A stretch of DNA of 64,000 nt. Source: Allium sativum. Lineage: Eukaryota > Streptophyta > Magnoliopsida > Asparagales > Amaryllidaceae. The notes under the pieces are model-generated. The model ran no database searches, was not told the origin of the DNA, and was given only the letters and a program-made list of their open reading frames with translations. Shown piece after piece: positions 12,616 to 23,035 of the stretch. Each line of letters opens with the position of its first letter. Within the stretch, counting starts at the first letter, position 1. The DNA lies in the NCBI GenBank assembly GCA_030737875.1, contig CM060920.1, positions 478,422,861 to 478,486,860 of the forward strand, read 5' to 3'. The translations under genes were made by a program, and so were the position numbers.

Positions 12616-12631
12616 GGTGCTACTAAACACC
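12616..12631. other. Small GGTGC hairpin of the A-type LTR
   Basis: On the minus strand: GGTGTT TAGT AGCACC, preceded by GATGCAGAC and followed by CGACACC. Counterparts: GGTGCT/AGCACC at 22009-22024 and 30076-30091, and GGAGCT/AGCTCC at 42619-42634. Confidence 0.6.
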
Positions 12632-12769
12632 GTCTGCATCCTAGTATATATTTTTAACTAGAAACCAAATTAAAAAGTGAGAAATTCTCACAGACTAGCT
12701 AATCCAAACGCCTCGACTCTTCATATATAGAAAATCTCCGTCGTTTCTTCTTTCATCACTTTCGTCATC

Positions 12770-13135
12770 CGTATTCACTACATATATAAAAATTCGATTT
12801 TTACTTTGCTATTCAATATATAAAAATCGAATTTTTACTTTGCTATTCAATCTATAAAAATTGAATATTTACTTTGCTATTCAATATATAAAAATTGAAT
12901 TTTTACTTTGCTATTCAATATATAAAAATTGAATTTTTACTTTGCTACTCAATATATAAAAATCGAATTTTTACTTTGCTATTCAATATATAAAATTTGA
13001 ATTTTTACTTTGCTACTCAATGTATAAAAATCGAATTTTTACTTTGCTATTCAATCTATGAAAATTGAATTTTTACTTTACTATTCAATATATAAAAATT
13101 GAATTTTTACTTTGCTATTCAATATATAAAAATCC
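12770..13135. repeat. 33-bp minisatellite, about 11 copies
   Basis: Tandem units of about 33 bp containing TATATAAAAATTGAATTTTT and ACTTTGCTATTCAA. The same unit occurs inverted in element A with five copies (21665-21860) and six copies (29700-29925), so copy number varies at one homologous LTR site. Confidence 0.9.
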
Positions 13136-13343
13136 TGTCCTTTCTTTTCGTTTTCAAAAAAAATCAAATCCTTTTGGTTTCTAAAAATCGAATCCTTTTT
13201 TTTTTAATATAAATAAATAAATATCACTTGTTTGTGTTGGCATATACAACTGAATTTCTAAATTTTTTTAAAACCGATTTCATAGACAATAAATAAAAGA
13301 AGTAAATAGATGAATAAAAGAACTTACTGTAAAAATAAAGAGA

Positions 13344-13500
13344 AGGGGGGGGGGGACGTTCACTGTCGACGGTCGAGGGGGTGAAGGGGATCGTTGGATT
13401 CGGGGGGGGGGGGGGGGGGGCTGCGGTTGGTTGCGTCGAGCCTGGGGGGGGGGGGGGTTGCGTCGGATTAGGGGGGATTGGGGTTAGGGGTTGGGTAGAA
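13344..13500. repeat. G-run tract
   Basis: Four G runs of 9 or more on the plus strand (longest about 18) plus many shorter ones, so the LTR sense strand is C-rich. It is homologous in position to the C run in element A (8 C at 20572-20579, 15 C at 28600-28614). It has strong G-quadruplex/i-motif potential, and run length is a likely sequencing weak spot. Confidence 0.8.
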
Positions 13501-15850
13501 CGAGGAGAGAGGAGCTGTGGGGGAGGAAGGTCTTCGATCTGATGCGGAGGGGGAACGAAGGGGGGTGGTGACGGGGATGGGAGGCGCGATCGGTGGAGCG
13601 ACGGGTGTTAGGGTATTTTTTTTCTTCGTTGACCTGAATGGGAAAGGAGTGAGGGCCAAGGGTGTATATTTTTATAATTTCTAAAAGCAACTTTTTAGTT
13701 TCAACTCGAAATCGAAGCCACCGACTGTCGTCCATAGCTAATAACCCAATTCCGAACACAATGGGATATGTATCATAGGCTAATTCGATCGTTTCGACCA
13801 GTTTTCGTCAAAATCAACATATAACTCTATATATTGAATTTGAACGCGCATTTCAATTTATCGGGGACACATACAGTCTCGAAAAATTCCAGAAAACTAT
13901 TTTCTAGCTTCGTATCGATGATACGGTCCTAACAAAACTAATTTCATCGAATTCTGAGACCATTTGAAAAATGGCCATTTTCCAGTCGATTAAAATCAAC
14001 TAAAACCGGTCAAACGCGTTTTCCTTTGCCACGCTCACATATTGATTCGAAAAATTATGAAATTTGAAACCTAGAAATAACTAGACATCACGGCCAACAA
14101 AAGTGGTTTCGTCGAAATCCGAGGTCGTTGGCAAAATCTCCATTTTTAAGGGCCTGAATTCCATTGCGACTATTCAGAATTTTCAACTGGACATATCTTT
14201 TGATCCCCGCTATGAAATTTTGATTTTTCGGATTCGTTGGAAAGATATTCTCTATTAGATTCTATTATTTTTTGTTTCGCTAAAATCCGGTTTATTTTGC
14301 ACCCGGTACATTCATTTGAAGTTTGAAATCGAATTATCGAACTACCGCGCCATTTTCAATTCCTTTTATAAATATAAATAAATATTTATATTCTATTGTC
14401 GATTCAAACGAATATATACGTTCGAATTATATTCAAAATAAATTTCTCATCGTTATTATTTAAAATAATTCATTTTAAATAATCAAAATTCGCTAAAATT
14501 GCCAAAATAAAATTTTTAAACTGGCCCAGATTTCCGGGTTATTACAGGCTGCCTAAGTCAATTATCCAAATCCCGATTTCAGAAAGAAAGAAAAAAGATT
14601 ATCAAATCCGTTCATATCTAATCGGATTTTGGGATCTTTCTTCGATTTTTGCTCGCATTATAATCGCTTTCAATCCCATTCAGTCGCTTCAGGTATAATT
14701 TTTTTGATTTTTTGCTTTGTCGATTTCTCGTATTGATTTCATAAGAATTTTTGTTTGATTTGTGCTTTGTCGTCATTATCTTTGCCGATTTCGTGTACAG
14801 TTCGATTTACAGATAAGGAAATTCTCTGTTAGTCTTTTTTAGGTTTATACGATTTCTTGTACAGTTCGATTTCGTCTACTATATTAGTCTTATATAGGTT
14901 TATACGATCTACAGATAAGGAAAAGAGTTAAATACTTAACGTGTTTTATGTTAAGTATATGAGTTAAATACTTAGTCTTATTTAGGGGCATTTCTTTTTT
15001 CCTTTTGTTATGGCACAATTTAAGATGGTGGTTGTTGAAATAATAAATTACTTCATGATCTAGGATTGAGTTAGCTTGCGCTATCTAGAATTGGGCTTCC
15101 CTTCTTTTCTTTTCTATTAAACTGTGAGTTAGCTTGCGCTATAAATTACTGCATGTTAGTGTTATTTAGGTTTAGTTTGTACGTTCTTATAATGTTGGTT
15201 TGTCTTCTCCTTGATTAGGAAAATGACGACCACTTGAAGTTTAGGGTACTTTGTCTAAGTTGTGCATGATGCACAGGAGGAAGTGTGCAAGAAGAAGTCG
15301 AACCCATCACCAACCTATAATAGATAGGAAAACTGAGAAACAAATATCATTACACTGTGAGTCCTGAGCAAAAATGATTGTTTTGATACAAGTAGCATTA
15401 TAATATGGCAAGTAAGCACCATAGGAATGAAACATAGCAATTCAAACTATTGATATTACAGAAGTTACTGAAGTAAAGAAGATTTCCAGTATTTAAAAGC
15501 ACTAAGTATGATAGGAGAAGCTTAATAAGCTCAAAATCAAATGCTATTTTGATCGAATGAAGCTTGATGCCAGTCGAGACGACTGTAAACATTTTAAAAA
15601 CAGTCCAAACCAGGATTGACAAATACATATAGACAACTAATTAACAAATAACTTGTTGTCGAATGACGTAAACTTCTCAAAGTTAGTTCACAGTCAAAGT
15701 CTAGCTTTTGAAATCATTCAACATAGATGTAGCATTTTACTTTTCTTAAAAAAATAGCTTGTACATTTTACAAGTGTATAAAAAACAATAGTGTTTCTGT
15801 TTGTGTGTGTCTAAGATTGTCGAATGTGCTTATATGTATTTTATGCACAG

Positions 15851-16057
15851 AATTACTCCTCGTTCATAACATTGCACCCAGAAAGCATAAAAGGAAGACC
15901 TGGAACACTGGTGATCGAGTCATTTGTGGTAGATGTTCCAGGCGGCAACACCAAGGATGAAACCTGCTTTTTCGTGGAAGCCTTAATTAAATGCAACCTC
16001 AAATTGCTAGCAGATGTGTCAGGCCACCTTATCGCAAGAGTCATCTGCTTCCATTAG
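15851..16057 (+). pseudogene. Captured last exon of a PYL8/9-type abscisic acid receptor
   Basis: A 68-codon segment reads NYSSFITLHPESIKGRPGTL, then VIESFVVDVPGGNTKDETC and FFVEALIKCNLKLLADVS. This is the C-terminal part of the START-like fold of PYR/PYL/RCAR ABA receptors of the PYL7-10 group, whose final exon also begins at NYSS. The exon is preceded by a fitting acceptor (TTTTATGCACAG, ending 15850) in the right phase. The usual 'PEGNT' is PGGNT, and after LADVS the sequence diverges (GHLIARVICFH, stop), so the last helix is altered. The gate, latch and the rest of the ligand pocket, encoded by exons 1-2, are not found in the preceding 1.3 kb. I read it as a gene fragment carried by the CACTA element. 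A real gene with a very distant 5' part is less likely. Confidence 0.75.
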
Positions 16058-16365
16058 TGGTTTTTTTTTGTCAAAGAAAGCATTTTAGGTACATTTTTCT
16101 AGGTACTTTCTCTATTTTGAAGTGTGGTTTTTGACAAGTTCCAGTGTGCATACATATGTCTGTGCATTTTTCTCTTTTATTGTTGTTAACAAATTTCGCT
16201 TTAGGTTGAACTAGATAGATCACACCAACTCATTGTTATTGAATCGCCTTTTGAGCATTTAGTATTTGCTTTCCTAGTGTCAAAGTTGGTGTTTGTTTTA
16301 AGAAAACTTATTATGCCCCCATAGACATGGTTTGTAATTCACACACATGCCCCCATAGGTACGTT

Positions 16366-16430
16366 CAGCTCGCTCAGTTTTGTTGAGCCATTCGGCTCAG
16401 TTAAACCGAGCTTAAGGCTCAGTTAAACTG
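16366..16430. repeat. Short CTCAGTT palindromic repeats
   Basis: Two to three units of GGCTCAGTTAAACCGAGC type. The same core is strongly expanded at 34797-35105 on the far side of element A, supporting that both flanks belong to one element. Confidence 0.7.
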
Positions 16431-16671
16431 CTAATAATAAGCCTTATCTGTAGTATTTACGACAAATAATGCATCACTCTGCGTGCAGTGATAATATAAT
16501 AGTTTTCTATTGAGACAAGCAAGACATAGTCAATAATTAACATTCCATTTGGATATTATAGAGAGATTTTGGAAATCACAGCGTAGTCTTTGATCGGCTA
16601 AACATTAATTGGTTTTTTTTCCATTCATTTTCAGTTTGTATTATTAAGTTCTACAAAGAAATTTGTGTCGT

Positions 16672-16753
16672 CCCGCAGACCGGGTTAGGTGCACTAGGGG
16701 GAGTTTTACGGCAGTGCCGGTTTCTCCCCTGAAAAAATTCAAAAAAAAAAAAA
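16672..16753 (+). mobile_element. Short retroposon with poly-A tail and target duplication
   Basis: An 82-bp segment starting CCCGCAGACCGGG and ending in 13 A is flanked by TTGTGTCGT at 16663-16671 and again at 16754-16762. A poly-A end plus a 9-bp direct repeat is the signature of LINE-machinery retroposition, so it is probably a 5'-truncated SINE or LINE tail. The source family is not recognised. Confidence 0.6.
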
Positions 16754-17839
16754 TTGTGTCGTTTATGTATGATGTCTCATGTTAAACTGTTTTTCCTTTA
16801 AAAGAGACAAAAACATTTTTGAATGTCAAATTCAGATGAAACTATAGTGTATAATAGAATACAATTAATGCCAGCTAGAGAAATTGTATTTAAATCATAT
16901 TCAATAATTCGAAACCGTGATGGATGAATAAACTGCCATTGCCATTTAAATTTTCACAAAAGCAGTGCAAAATTTTGTCCACTAGGAATTCATAAAATAG
17001 GTGTAATAATAATAAACCTGTTTCATTGTAGAAAACCAAAATTAAATGGTGTGGACAGGTTAGAAATACTTTATGTTCGAGCTACTTGTTTGAGATTTAC
17101 TCCTAGGTTATTTGTCGCCTTGAAATATCTCAAGTACACTGAGTTACCAACATAATTAATAGTATTCATTCAATGTTGTACTCTGTAAATTTTATATAAA
17201 TTAGATCCATCAAATTGGAGTATATAACAAAAATAATTTTTATTTCTGAGTAATAATTAACGGGTTAACATTTTTCGAGCGGACAATTCCCCATCTGAAA
17301 TACTATCCAGTTTTGTCGCCGCCTGTATTAAGTATAGATATTAAACCCACAACTTATTAATGGTCTGGAATTAAAATAAATATTAATTCAGCACTGCTTG
17401 ATTCTGAATTCACACTATTTTAACAATTCCACACGTTTAGGGATCAATATGTAAGGCTGTATATTTTAGTCGTCTTTTTATGGTAGCGTTGTTTTTTCTG
17501 AACAAAACATTTTTTATGGCTATGATAAAGCTATTATATTTATCTATTTATTTTGAGATAAAAGAAAAGCACACATGGCCGCACACATTTGTGAAGCACG
17601 ATTTAACATGGTGCAAACTGGTGCTATCCTAAATCGCACCAAGAACATGGCGGAAACTGTTGTAATTCTGAATCATGCAAATTGACGCTATCCTTGATTG
17701 CGACAAACAATTTTGAATTTCATACAAGCTCAGTAATCAAAATGTTATCCTTCTCTTTAAATGATAACGTGCTACTATTTTGTATTGTAGTGTATTATAT
17801 AAAAATGGTTATGATTATATGGGTTTTACAGGTTTGAAG

Positions 17840-18915
17840 TTGCAAACTCAGTTTTGCAAAACTGAGTTGTACACACTCATTTTGCAAAACTGAATTTGCA
17901 ACCCAGTTCGAAAAACTGAGTGCAAACTCAGTTCGACAAACTGAGTGCCAACTCAGTTTTGCGAACTGAGTTGCAAACTCAGTTTTGTGAACTGAGTTGC
18001 AAACTCAGTTTGTGCAAACTCAGTTTTGCAAAACTAAGTTGCGCAAACTCAGTTTGCAAAACATTTTTGCAAAAATGAGTTTGCAAAACTGAGTGCAAAC
18101 TCAGTTTTGCGAACTGAGTTGCAAACTCAGTTTTGCAAAACTGAGTTGCACATACTCAGTTTGCAAAACTGAGTTTGCAACCCAGTTCAAAAAACTGAGT
18201 GCAAACTCAGTTCGACAATCTGAGTGCCAACTCAGTTTTGCGAATTGAGTTGCAAACTCAGTTTTGCGAACTGAGTTGCGAACTCAGTTTTGCAAATCTG
18301 AGTTGTGCAAACTCAGTTTTGCAAAACTGAGTTGCACAAACTCAGTTTGTAAAACATTTTTGCAAAAATGAGTTTGCAAAACTGAGTGCAAACTCAGTTT
18401 TGCGAACTGAGTTGCAAACTCAGTTTTGCAAAACTGAGTTGTACATACTCAGTTTGCAAAAATGAGTTTGCAACCCAGTTCAAAAAACTGAGTGCAAACT
18501 CAGTTCAACAATCTGAGTGCCAACTCAGTTTTGCGAATTGAGTTGCAAACTCAGTTTTGCGAACTGAGTTGCAAACTCAGTTTTGCAAAACCGAGTTGCA
18601 CAAACTCAGTTTTGCAAAACCGAGTTGCACAAACTCAGTTTTGCAAAACCGAGTTGCACAAACTCAGTTTTGCAAAACCGAGTTGCACAAACTCAGTTTT
18701 CAAAACATTTCTGCAAAAATGAGTTTGCAAAACAGTTTTACAAAACTGAGTGCAAACTCAGTTTTGTGAACTGAGTTGCAAACTCAGTTTTGCAAAACTG
18801 AGTTGCACATACTCAGTTTGCAAAACTGAGTTTGCAACCTAGTTCGAAAAACTGAGTGCAAACTCTATTTGACAAACTGAGTGTCGACTCAGTTTTGCGA
18901 ACTGAGTTGCAAACC
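17840..18915. repeat. Palindromic minisatellite, CTCAGTTTTGCAAAACTGAG core
   Basis: About 1.1 kb composed almost entirely of alternating half-sites ACTCAGTTTTG and CAAAACTGAGT. Many are joined as the perfect 20-bp palindrome CTCAGTTTTGCAAAACTGAG. A higher-order repeat of roughly 300 bp is visible (compare 17850-18130, 18110-18380 and 18380-18590). It gives small ORFs rich in TQFCKTEL-type repeats that are not genes. Subterminal palindromic repeats are typical of CACTA transposons. Confidence 0.9.
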
Positions 18916-19077
18916 GATTTTATGCGAATGGCTGACTTCCTTGTTTATACACGTGACTTCCTTCATTTAATATTAGTTGCATTCCTTCCATGAGTATTCT
19001 CATCTTTGACATGCTTTTTTATTGTGGTAATCTATATGTTGATTATATATCATTTTTCCTTACTGAAGGCTAAGCAG

Positions 19078-19184
19078 CCATATCAATTACTGGAAAAACT
19101 CGAAGTATATCCTCACATAGAAGAGCATATCCAATCTCATCTTCTCTCAATCGCATCGGCGGAATAGTGGAAAAATATTTAGAG
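19078..19184 (+). pseudogene. Exon-like segment of an unidentified gene (first of two)
   Basis: Bounded by an acceptor-like CAG (ends 19077) and an excellent donor GAG/GTAAGT at 19185. One frame is open throughout, ends exactly in phase 0, and reads RIGGIVEKYLE at its end. Another frame is also open for most of the exon (YQLLEKLEVYPHIEEHIQSH). I do not recognise the family. It lies in the CACTA remnant, so it may be transposon coding sequence or a captured host exon. Confidence 0.35.
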
Positions 19185-19533
19185 GTAAGTTTAAAGTTCT
19201 CAGTATTGTTGTTTACCGGCTTGACATTATCCTGTAGGATTGAAGTTGTCATGGATTTTCATTACTTATTGCCTTTGTCTTTAAGGGGGTAGAATAAAGT
19301 ATAATGCATATTATGTTAGCCAGTGATCAATGTCTAGGGTAGAACAAATACTTGCAACTCGTAAAGTGGAAGTAGCATTTATTGGTGTTCATGGCTATTA
19401 TTTTTAATCTCATTTTTTGTTTATTATTTTCAATGCCAAGTCAAATAAAGTATTCATGTTTCATATAAATAAATATTGGTGTTCACTTTTAGGTCAGATC
19501 ACATTTTCTTTTAAGCTTCTTGGTTATTAGCAG

Positions 19534-19620
19534 GTCGGTTACTACGGCAAACATTTTCTCTTTGGAAAAATTGTTCGGTTATTTGGCATGAAAGAGGCAC
19601 TTGGATTTGCACCTTCTTAG
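19534..19620 (+). pseudogene. Exon-like segment of an unidentified gene (terminal)
   Basis: After TTGGTTATTAGCAG (acceptor ending 19533) there are 28 codons and a stop: VGYYGKHFLFGKIVRL then FGMKEALGFAPS. The phase matches the end of 19078-19184, so the two look like consecutive exons around a GT-AG intron (19185-19533). The product is unidentified. Element A inserted 15 bp after the stop codon. Confidence 0.4.
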
Positions 19621-19630
19621 CTATTATGGC

Positions 19631-19635
19631 TAAGG
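19631..19635 (+). repeat. Target-site duplication of element A, left
   Basis: TAAGG immediately before the TGTAACAACC start of the 5' LTR; repeated at 34647-34651 right after the 3' LTR. Confidence 0.95.
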
Positions 19636-20569
19636 TGTAACAACCCGGAAAATCTGGGCCAGTTTAAAATTTTTATTTTGGCAATTATAGCGAATTTTGA
19701 ATATTTAAAATAGATCATTTTAAATAATTTCGACGTGAAATTTATTTTGAAAATAATTCGACGTATATATTATACGCGTCGTCGTTAGAATATAAATATT
19801 TATATATAATTATAAATAGAATTGAAAATGGCGCGGTAGTTCGATAATTCGATTTCAAACTTCAATTGAATGTACCGGGTGCAAAACAATCCGGATTTTA
19901 GTGAAACCAAAAATAATGGAATCTAATAGTGAATATCTTTCCAACGAATCCGAAAAATCAAGATTTCATATCGGGAATCAAAAGATATGTCCAGTTGAAA
20001 ATTCTGAATAGTCGCTATGGAATTCAGGCCCTTAAAAATGGACATTTTGCAAACGACCTCGGATTTCGACGAAACCAGTTTTGTTGGGTCCGCAGTGTCA
20101 AGTTATTGCTAGATTCCAAATTTCATAATTTTTCGAATCAATATGTGAGCGTGGCAAAGGAAAACGCGTTTGACCAGTTTCAGTTGATTTTAATCGACTG
20201 GAATTTGGCCATTTTTCTAACGGTCTCAGAATTCGACGAAACTAGTTTTGTTAGGACCGTATCGTCAATACGAAGCTAGAAAATATTTTTCTGGAATTTT
20301 TCTAGTTAGTATGTGACCCCGGTAATTTGAAATGTGCGTTTAAAATTCAATATAGTGATTTAAATGTAAATTCAAAGGAAACTGATTGTAACAATCGGAT
20401 CGGCTTACGATACACCTCCCATTGTGTTCGGAATGGGGGTAAAACGCTATGGGCGACAGGCGGTGGGCCTCGTTTCGAGGTCATATGTAAAAGTCAACTT
20501 TAGGTTGAAATAATTAATTAAATAATAATTAAAAAAAAAAAAAGAAGCCCCTTTCTCTCTTATACTCCA

Positions 20570-20890
20570 GGCCCCCCCCGATTAAATTCAGTGAAAAAAA
20601 AAAAAGAAATGGAACGGAATCACCCCGCCGCCGCTTTCTTCCGCCGCCGCTTTCTTCCGCCGCGCCACCATCGGGACGGCGTCGCCGACCACCAACCCGC
20701 CCCCCCTTCCTCTTCTTCTCCCCGTGTCTCTCTCCTCCTTCTCTCCGTTCAAATGACGGCATCCTCCAAACCCCACTCCCCAAAATTCCAACGGCGAAAA
20801 CCCCTGCCACCTCAGCACCTTCGCTCCTCTGACGCGGCCTGCTGCACCCCGGCGCCAATCAGCAAGCCTCCGGCGACCAAACCCTAGGAC
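20570..20890. other. GC-rich block of LTR A (also 28597-28923)
   Basis: CCGCCGCCGC-rich segment following a poly-A run and a C run of 8 (15 in the 3' LTR). It ends CCAAACCCTAGGACTTTGTGAG, after which the sequence becomes AT-rich like an intron. Overlapping proline/arginine-rich ORFs of about 80-110 aa exist on both strands and differ between LTR copies through the homopolymers, so none is a convincing gene. It may be the transcribed leader. Confidence 0.5.
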
Positions 20891-20959
20891 TTTGTGAGTG
20901 TTTATTTATTTTAATTTATATAAAACCTGTTTTTGTTTATTTATTTTCTATAAACAAAG

Positions 20960-21345
20960 AATAGATCTGATTTATTATAGAAAAGATTAGAATTTTGTTA
21001 TAGCAAAGATTAGAATTTTATTATAGAAAAGATTAGAATTTTGTTATAGAAAAGATTAGAATTTTATTATAGAAAAGATTAGAATTTTATTATAGCAAAG
21101 ATTAGAATTTTATTATAGAAAAGATTAGAATTTTATTATAGCAAAGATTAGAATTTTATTATAGAAAAGATTAGAATTTTATTATAGCAAAGATTAGAAT
21201 TTTATTATAGAAAATATTAGAATTTTATTATAGCAAAGATTAGAATTTTATTATAGAAAAGATTAGAATTTTATTATAGAAAAGATTAGAATTTTGTTAT
21301 AGAAAAGATTAGAATTTTGTAATAGAAAAGATTAGATTTTTTAAA
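20960..21345. repeat. 23-bp minisatellite in LTR A (copy at 29000-29370)
   Basis: About 16 units containing GATTAGAATTTTATTATAG followed by AAAA or CAAA. Two unit subtypes (TAGAAAA and TAGCAAA) partly alternate. A substitution at 21215 distinguishes the two LTRs. Confidence 0.9.
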
Positions 21346-21664
21346 GTGTAAAAAGGCGAAAGCTTCTTATTAGAAAAGGCGAAAGCTTTTTATTAGAAAA
21401 GGCGAAAACTTTTTATTAGAAAAGGCGAAAACTTTATATTTGAAAATGTGGAATCTTTGTTTTTATAAAGGCGAAGTCTATATTTTTTTGAAATGGAATT
21501 TTTATCTATATGGCATCGCAAAATAAAAATATGATTTTTACATTGTTAAAAAGAAAAGAAACTGAAATTGTCATTGATTCAAAAATACAAGCAATCTTGA
21601 TTTGAAAATATAAAGACTTCGCCTTTGAAAATAAAAAGACATCACTTTTGAAAATATAATGGAG

Positions 21665-21860
21665 GATATAAAAATTCGATTTTTATATATTGAATAGCGA
21701 ACTAAAAATTCGATTTTTATATATTGAATAGCGAACTAAAAATTCGATTTTTATATATTGAATAGCGAACTAAAAATTCGATTTTTATATATTGAATAGC
21801 GAACTAAAAATTCGATTTTTATATATTGAATAGCGAACTAAAAATTCGATTTTTACGTTT
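21665..21860. repeat. 33-bp minisatellite in LTR A, five copies (six at 29700-29925)
   Basis: Unit contains AAAAATTCGATTTTTATATA then TTGAATAGCGAACT. One unit more in the 3' LTR than in the 5' LTR of the same insertion. It is homologous, inverted, to 12770-13135. Confidence 0.9.
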
Positions 21861-21948
21861 GTAGTGAAAGCAGCAACGAAGGTGACAGAAAGGCGAGTTG
21901 ATGAAGATTTCTATCAATGAAGAGCCGTGGAGCTAGGATAGCTATAAG

Positions 21949-22711
21949 TGAGAATTTCTCACCTTTCACTTTCTTTTTCTAGTTATATATATATACTAGG
22001 ATGCAGACGGTGCTTAGTAGCACCCGACACAATCGTCCACAGACCATGGACTTGTTTGTTTGACTGTTTGGTGATTGATTGCGATATTGGCTTGAATGTG
22101 GTTTGTGGTGTGAAAAATCGAATCGATAAATTGGTTAGGATTAGACGTGCGCCGTTATAAGGCGAAGGAGTAAGGCTAGGTTAGATCCTTACTCCAAATT
22201 TTGTGGTTGCGTAATGAAATGAATTGAACTGTTTGGTGAAATGAATGGATTGATTGATGTGTGAATGGCGTGGGCCTTCACTAGACCGGGGATAAGGCTA
22301 GGCCTTGTCCCGTTTCTAGTATCGTGCCGTTATGCCGCCGAAATTTTCTAAAATATGTTAGAAAAATAAAAATATCATTTTTATTGAATAAATGAATTGA
22401 ATAGAAATTCGTATGTTGGAATAAAATGTTTTATCGTTAAAAATATAATTTTTAACGTGAATGTGAATAAATAAATATTCATTTACAAACCAGACGGTTT
22501 GTTTATGTACACCTATTTGAATGACATTGATTGGGACGATAAATTTTACACATCGCCCAACAGCACAAATAAAATAGGTGTTTGATTGTTTGAAACCCCA
22601 CACGGGTGTTGGGATGAAATTTGAAGTTCACTCATCCTAATTGATTAAATATGTCGATCGATTGATTGACAGGCTGTTATAAGCGTCGAATATCTATATT
22701 TGATGCTTATA
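21949..22711. other. Hairpin cluster in mid-LTR A
   Basis: Hairpins in order: GTGAGAA/TTCTCAC near 21949; GGTGCT/AGCACC at 22009-22024; GGAGTAAGG/CCTTACTCC at 22167-22195; CGGGGATAAGGC/GCCTTGTCCCG inside ACTAGA/TCTAGT at 22280-22320; TATAAGCGTC/GATGCTTATA at 22678-22711. The 3' LTR repeats them at +8067. Family B carries counterparts with compensating changes: GGAGCT/AGCTCC at 42619, GGGGTAATG/CATTACTCC at 42765-42787, TAAGCGTT/AATGCTTA near 57399-57426. Confidence 0.65.
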
Positions 22712-23035
22712 CAGTGTAGTGCACTTTGGTTGATGGTTGATTATTTTTAAATGCTATGATATAAATGTGTTGTATGAAAATCCATATAATTAACTTTATA
22801 TGGTAATTGATTGGGCCTCATTCCAATTTGAAAAATAAAGAACGTTATAAAATAAAAGTTCATGTGTTGACAGTACTCATTCATTGAGATTGGTCATGTG
22901 TTGAACGAAATATTTTGATAATAACAACTATTTTGAAAAAATATTTGAAATAGAATATTTGAAAATAGAAATTTATGAAGTCGTGTTGATTAGATTGACG
23001 CCATTTTGACGTAAACGATATTTATATCGATTTAA

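Larger units (their letters stand above)
10437..14546 (-). mobile_element. A-type giant LTR, 5' fragment (minus strand)
   Basis: Read on the minus strand from 14546 it starts TGTAATAACCCGGAAATCTG and follows family A closely (GGGCCAGTTTAAAA, then TATTTTGGCAATT). It keeps the 33-bp minisatellite, the GC-rich tract and three TCGTGAAC hairpins, then stops at 10437 where LTR C begins. Roughly 4.1 kb of a 7-kb LTR is present. The remainder should lie left of C and D. Immediately right (14547) is CACTA-type DNA, so this LTR probably inserted into the CACTA element. It is an older copy than 19636-34646 because it has many differences. Confidence 0.75.
14547..19635 (+). mobile_element. CACTA (En/Spm) remnant, left part
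   Basis: Non-LTR DNA between the A-type LTR and element A. Continuity with 34652-35818 is shown by the TAAGG target duplication of element A. It holds a captured PYL-type exon, two further exon-like segments, a small retroposon and a palindromic minisatellite. I see no CACTA left terminus (CACTACACC...) here, so the left end is probably further left, beyond the inserted LTRs. Apart from the listed parts, 14547-15850 and 16760-17830 show nothing I can identify. 14566-14700 looks like a pyrimidine-rich leader followed by GTATAATTTTTTTG, possibly a captured 5' UTR and splice donor. Confidence 0.5.

Noticed and set aside
12770..13135. Regular 33-bp repeats resembling a CRISPR array
   Set aside because: Units are contiguous without unique spacers, AT-rich, and lie inside a plant LTR.
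18492..18774. TQFCKTEL-type repeat proteins in three frames
   Set aside because: Simple translation of the palindromic minisatellite.
20529..20887. Proline/arginine-rich ORFs on both strands of the GC-rich block
   Set aside because: Overlap on opposite strands, vary with homopolymer length between LTR copies, and have no recognisable domain.
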